Assembly: GCA_023627715.1 (NCBI GenBank)
Contig: JAMAHW010000065.1
Location: 124,001-188,000, forward strand
Reading direction: 5' to 3'
DNA length: 64,000 nucleotides
Source: Periconia sp. R9002
Lineage: Eukaryota; Ascomycota; Dothideomycetes; Pleosporales; Periconiaceae
The translations under genes were made by a program, and so were the position numbers. The notes beneath the pieces were generated by a model. It worked only from the letters and a program-made list of their open reading frames with translations. It made no database searches and had not been told where the DNA came from. This document shows, piece after piece, positions 58,611 through 64,000 of this stretch (position 1 is its first letter; each line of letters opens with the position of its first letter).

Positions 58611-59883
58611 TCACCGCGACGCCTTCTCATCCTCAATCTGTCTCCTCAGGTCCTCAAGCACCTCTTTCCTCCGTTCCAAGTGTCCCTGCAGACCCTCGAC
58701 CTGCTCTTTGACCGTATCAATCTCTTCTCTGATGCCCGACAGCCCCTTGACGGCACCACCATCCCCGCTATCCAATTCCCTGAGCACTCCTCTCTTGTAG
58801 TCCAGCAGCATCTCCAGCTCCCGCTTCACCAGCGCCGGCTTGCTATCGGTTCTCCTGCCATGTCGCCTGTTTTCGCTTTCCTTCTCTACACGGTCGATCT
58901 TCTCCTCAAGCTCCTTGAGTTGCTTCTTGAGACGGACCTCTTCCCAGTCCTCGGTCGTGCGGCCTCCATGGTCGGTTCCGCGCGCGCGGGCGCCATAATT
59001 GTTGGCTCGGTCGCCCACTCCCAGTCGTGTGAGGTAGGCATCGCCAAACTTTGCCTTCTTGCCTGCCGTAGTGTTCTCGTCGCTGCGCTCTGCCCATCGG
59101 TTGCCTGTACGCTCTACATCGTAATCAATGTGTGCCTTCTCGAAACTTGCTCGCAGACTGGGCGGTACGCTGCGAGGAACTCGGAAGCCCTCACTCCTCT
59201 GGTTTAATATGTGTAAAAAGGCAAGGCAAGCATCTTTGGCTACGGTCTCCCCCGCTTTGGGATTGACTAGATTCCAGGCGAAGCGCACATCGCTGTCCGG
59301 TACGTTGTCTAAGCTGTCGAAGAGGGGTTGCAGGGTGTGGAAGGAGACGTTTCCGTGTGAATCGCGGTTCGCCGTATATATCTCTTCGTATTTCGACTTA
59401 TCCGTCGGCGACATGTACCAATCGAAGCCGTCTCGCAGGCCTGGTGTATCGTCATCGTCTTCGACCTGTTCGAATTGAGGTAGCGAGCCCGTCATGGCGC
59501 GATTGGCCTGGACGAGATGGGCTTTGGACTCTGGCACAAGCCAGTCGGGGAGGGTTTTTGGGACATCCACAGACTCCTGTAGGAAGTTAGGCCCGATCAT
59601 TCTTCAGCTCCCGCGAGCATCGCGGCATGCGAATAAAACGTACCCCGTTGATCAAATCAAAGATTAAGCGCATAGCGACGCAGAACTCCTCGAAATCGAG
59701 CTTTCCGTCGCCGTCCACATCGGCCAAATCCCACACACGCTCTAGCTGGTCATCGCGGAGGTGTGAGTTCTTAAGGACGGGGGCTGCCTGCGCGCCGTCG
59801 AGATGTGTCGAACCATTGGACAGGGAGCTGAAAATCTCCCAGTACTTTTCGATTTCGTCTTGTTCTATGCGGCGGGGAGCCAT
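58611..59883 (-). CDS. Actin cytoskeleton-regulatory complex protein End3
   Basis: Two exons (intron 59577-59643) give 401 residues. The first EH domain starts at residue 5 ([20 protein letters not shown]) and has an EF-hand loop [14 protein letters not shown] second EH-like domain follows the linker [13 protein letters not shown] ([20 protein letters not shown]). The C-terminus is an Arg/Glu-rich coiled coil (about 270-400: [36 protein letters not shown]). End3 works with Pan1 and Sla1 at actin patches during endocytosis. Length and order match fungal End3. Confidence 0.93.
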
Positions 59884-60453
59884 TGTGAAGTACCGGTCGA
59901 GGCTGAGTAGATTGGTGTGGGGTAAAATGTGGTTTAAATGCTTTGGGGCTGATAGAGTTGGGGGTTGGGGGTGCGGCGCTCATGTCGGCCATCGGCGCCT
60001 CGGAGCTGCTTACATCACTCATCACTTGCGTACGCATGTATTCGCAGGATTGTATAGGTATGTATGTTTTATGCACAACGTCTCTCACTCTAACAGAGAA
60101 CTATTTACCGCTACCCGATTATCATTACTCCAAATGTACAGCGCTTGAAACCAACTAGTGAATTGAGAAATAAAGGAAAGTAAGAGTATGCAAATGACTC
60201 CCATCCTACACCGAGATTCCTGTATGCCAATGATGCTCCCAATCTTAAAACAACGAAACGCGACATTGCTGCACATAGAGAGTGATTTCGACTACGCCAT
60301 AAGCCGACCCGACAAAAAACAAAGTCTTTTTTTGTCTTCTTCAGTTGATCCCATGAAGGAAAAGCAAAGAAGAGGAACCTCATCGTCAACGTGAGGCAAA
60401 CAAGATACGTGAAAGAACGCTGATGCTGATGGAGGGAAATATAACAAGTCTCT
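59884..60453. other. Intergenic, 0.6 kb
   Basis: Upstream of End3 and downstream of the chitin synthase stop. Nothing recognised. Confidence 0.5.
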
Positions 60454-63400
60454 CTACGCCATGTTCGCCAGTTCGTGGTCGATTTGCTGGCTGAGGAAGA
60501 TGCGTCGCTCTCCCGTAAGTTGTGTCTGCAAACGCTGCTCTGCAAGGGCGACCAACTGTTTCTTGGTGACGTTGTCCAGATCCGCTTCCCTCAGGCACTG
60601 CTGAACGGTTTCAATGATCACGGCGTCACTCGGGCCGCCCATCATGCTCTGGAAGTTGGTCGTGCTGCCCGGACGGGATTGTGCGTAATTTCCGAGAGGG
60701 CTGCGTCCCCTGATCGGGGGAGTCGAGGTCATGAGGTTGTCAGAGCTCTGGAATCCGCCAACGGAAGGTCGGTTGCCATAAGGTGACGTATTGGGATGAT
60801 CGCTCATGCCACCCATCGACATGAGACGCTCATGTGGGTTGTCTTGGTAGCGAGAGAAATTGGAGTAGGAGGAGTGGCGTGGTTGCATGCCCTGGAAGGG
60901 TCCAGGTGATTGCGGTGGCATATGCGAGATGTGATGCATGTTGGACATGATGGTTGATGCCGGCTTTACCGAAGAGTAGACCGATTGCATGTCGTTCATT
61001 TCGTATCCATCATCCTCATACGCACTGAAGCCACCCTTCTCAGACGTCTGGCCAGCCAGGCCACGGCGCCCAGGAAGGCTGTTGGCTTGTGCGTAATCGT
61101 CCCATCGTTGCAGAGGAATACTCTTGGGGTCAAATCCTTCGTCACCTTGAGTAACAACTTGCTTGACGCCCTTCTCACCAATGACAACGCGAGTGTTTCC
61201 CCACGAAAAGTCGTCTTGCTTCCAAAAGGAGTAGACAGGAAGGACAAACGAGTAAATGGGGAAAGCCAAGATGTAAATGATCATCCATCCAACGTGTTGC
61301 CACTGACGCTTGACGATGAAGATAACAGCCTGTAGACCATAGGCAGCCGCAAGCATGATAATGGAGAACAGTGGGAACTGCCCTGTGCCAGTCGAGACAT
61401 TGTAGATGAGATAGCCGATGTAAACGGGAACTGACGGGAGGACAATGGTACCAAAGAGATCGATGAAAACGACGAAGCGCATACTGAAACAACAGAAACC
61501 ACACATGTCCTTGAGAAGGAGAAGTTCCGCTAGGTTGTGGATTGTGGAGTTGATCCATCGACGCCTTTGGGAGAGCAAGACACTCCATGACTCAGGCGCA
61601 GCAGTGAGAGCGTAGGCGTCTGGGACGAACTTGTAAGACATGTTGGGGAAATGTTTCATCATGAGAGTCGTAAGGAAACGATCTTCTCCCAAAGATAAGA
61701 GATTCTTTTTGTGTAGCGTGTCCACGTTGCAGTCGGAGTATTCACGAATGACCTTGTCGGCGATGATCAATGGCCTACCCTTGTCCGCAGTACGAAGGCG
61801 GTACATGCAAAAACTGACACAGTTAGCGGAGAATGCGAATGGACATGTGCTAAACTTACCATCCAGGCAAACAGGTGACGCTGCCGAACAAACTCTCAAA
61901 AGCCTTTGCCATGTGATGGGAAATGTAGTATTCGTAGACCTGGATCATGGTCCACCAACTGCGCTCCTCATTTTCAAGACTGGTTTCGCCACAGATTCCG
62001 GCAATCTTCGAGTCATTGGCACAGCCTGCCACGAGGCGATTCAAAGCGTCAGGCTTGACCATAGTATCGGCGTCGACCATGAGCAGGTATTCGTAGAGCT
62101 CGGGATCCACACCAATGATGTTGTTGATTTGATGAAACATTTCCAGCTCGAGAGGGTTCATAGCGGATCGATGGTGCACACGATTAAGGAAGCTCATCAG
62201 CAAAATCTGGGAGTCTCGTTTTCCTCGATTACCTGGCTTCGACTTGCTTTGTTCAGACTCTTTACCCATCTTGACTACGACAATATACGGAACGACATTG
62301 CCTTCGAATTCGTAGAGACCAGAGTATACCTTTCCGTAATTGAGTTGCTCACTGCCCGTGCCAACAGATCTGAAGGGGAGAGCAGGCGGGTCTACCTTAG
62401 GATCGACACCAAGGATATCCAGTACAATCTTGGGAGTAGGCCTATCGTTGCCACCTCCGACAATCATACCGTCGCAAATGACACAAATTAGCTTTCTCTT
62501 GTTGTCATAGGCTAGCGCAGTAAGAGAGTCCAGACCCTTTCGTATATGATCCTCTCCCTCAGTGTAAGCAGGGACCTGGCATATGACGAACTTGTCCTGG
62601 TTGGCAGGACGTCTCTTGGATCCGAGCTGAAGCGCAGCCAAAAACTTGACGACGATGACTGTAATGATGATGGCAGCGAAAACAAGAAGGAGATAGTCAT
62701 TGACTTGGCAGCGAGCAGTCAAGCGGAAGTCGGTAATACCAATGAAAAAGGTGGACTCGAGGCACTGAACGTTCAGAGTGCGATTCCGTGGGCTAAGACG
62801 CTCAAATTGCTCAGTAAGGTCGGTTCCGGCATTGTTCTTCACCGCATCCTCAATTTTGGAATCCAGGAAATGAGTATTAGGCTGATCGTTCGATCTTTTT
62901 TGGGTGTAGAAGTAGTCGGTCAAGTCGTAGACACGGTTGCCCAGTCGGAACCAATAATGATTCAGGTTCTTGCCCTCGTCCTCAATCTTCTTAGGATCCC
63001 AGACCAAGTCACCCTTTCGAAACTCTTTGATCTTCTTAAGGAAAACATCTCCATACCAGTTTTGGTTCCTCAAAGCCTGGCTGTCTGTGGAGCTTCGATT
63101 TCCGTAATTGTGATATGCTTCAGGATGCTCGGGAGTGTTGTTGGCCTGGAGGGTGAAAGTATAGTCTGTAACCAGCTCGACGCAAGACTGATAGGGTAAA
63201 GGCCTGATGTATGGGTCCATATCCGCACCAGCCAAAGGCATCATGGTATCTTTATTTGTCGGTCTACCAGTGCTGTCACTGTGCTCCCTCTGCCAGAAGT
63301 TGCTCAGGTCGTAAACAGATCCCATGTGACTAACGAAGTAATCATCAGCGCCTTGATGATGCGATACTTCAAGACGGTTCCACGCTTTGTCTTTGGCGGG

Positions 63401-64000
63401 ACAAATTACTTTACCGAACCCGATGATGAAGAAGATAATGACGGCGTTGAACAAAAAGATCATGAAAACCAGCACCAGTTTTTCTCGCCAGGCCATTCGG
63501 ACGTCAGGTCGCTTCATACGACCGACATACTTGAGGAGCGGTGAGGGTATCCAGAAGGTCAGGCCCCATACCAGAGCAACCCACATCCGTCGAAGTGCGC
63601 CGATGGGAGCTTCCGTAATAACTGTGTTGCCACCGGACTCAGCATCATAATACGTAACACCCTTATCTTCGTCACCTTTCGATCCCAACCCGTAATCACC
63701 GGGACGGTTCTGTGTGGTAGGAGCGGTCGTGGGAGCCACGAATCTGGCATCGAGAACGCTTCGAGCGTCGTTGGCTTGCCGGTCCAAAAGGCCAGTTTGC
63801 AACTGCGTCTGGCTATCTTGAGGCGCCATGGGAGGCATGGGAGGGAAGAAGCCGCTACCTGCCGCGGTGTTTGCGGAGTATCCGCTTTCAAGGCCACCGG
63901 CGCCAACCATGTTTCCAAGCATGCCAGCGCCACCGACATCTTGCACTTTAAGGTCAAGCTGCGATTCTGCTTCCCACCACGTGCCTTCTCGTACCCAGAC
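60454..64000 (-). CDS. Class V/VII chitin synthase, C-terminal part (N-terminus beyond window)
   Basis: The minus-strand frame enters at the window end and, with one intron (61814-61859), gives about 1,167 residues. In order they show: a Pro/Gln-rich linker after the expected motor domain; transmembrane helices ([20 protein letters not shown]); a cytochrome b5-like domain ([32 protein letters not shown]); the chitin synthase core with [35 protein letters not shown] and the catalytic QRRRWINST; several C-terminal transmembrane helices; and a DEK-type C-terminal domain ([38 protein letters not shown]). This layout is that of the myosin-motor chitin synthases, plasma-membrane enzymes that polymerise UDP-GlcNAc at hyphal tips and septa. 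Class V and class VII cannot be told apart without the N-terminus. Confidence 0.93.

Overview
The window is 64 kb of nuclear DNA from a filamentous ascomycete. Genes are short, are interrupted by introns of about 46-175 bp (GT..AG with CTAAC-like branch sites), and include fungal families: a Zn2Cys6 regulator, a myosin-type chitin synthase, UstYa/DUF3328, GH7 and CE1 cell-wall enzymes, End3 and Eaf7. The wall-degrading enzymes, small cysteine-rich secreted proteins, repeated introns and decayed AT-rich stretches would suit a plant-associated Dothideomycete, perhaps Pleosporales; this placement is inference from gene content. All CDS coordinates give outer limits; introns are listed in the evidence and the joined exons were checked to keep frame.

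Layout. 1-16.9 kb: the 3' part of a Zn2Cys6 transcription factor, a large minus-strand AAA+ ATPase, a PTEN-like phosphatase, a secreted GH7 glucanase and a membrane-anchored secreted protein. 16.9-29 kb: a predicted pseudokinase, a small secreted protein, a gene-poor decayed stretch, a cysteine-rich membrane protein, a secreted carboxylesterase whose two introns are copies of one repeat (two more copies lie outside genes nearby), and an arginase-like protein. 29-35 kb: a housekeeping block of mitochondrial ribosomal protein L3, a small single-span protein, a Mak32/PfkB kinase and cyclase-associated protein, arranged as divergent pairs.

36-45 kb holds the most interesting locus. A UstYa/DUF3328 gene (minus) is divergent from a secreted precursor (plus) made of about 15 near-identical basic His/Lys/Arg-rich units, each ending in a dibasic Kex2-type site and separated by acidic spacers. 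A precursor of Kex2-cleaved repeats beside UstYa is the hallmark of fungal dikaritin-type RiPP loci, but the core here lacks the usual aromatic residue and the UstYa HxxHC motifs are altered, so it may be a new class. An Egt2-like PLP enzyme and two small cysteine-rich secreted proteins flank it.

45-64 kb: Eaf7 (NuA4) divergent from a GCP6-like gamma-tubulin complex protein, two adjacent pseudogenes (aminoglycoside-phosphotransferase-like and a frameshifted remnant), a monocarboxylate-type MFS transporter, a CE1 acetylxylan esterase, a GFA-family protein, End3, and the C-terminal part of a class V/VII chitin synthase that runs off the window end.
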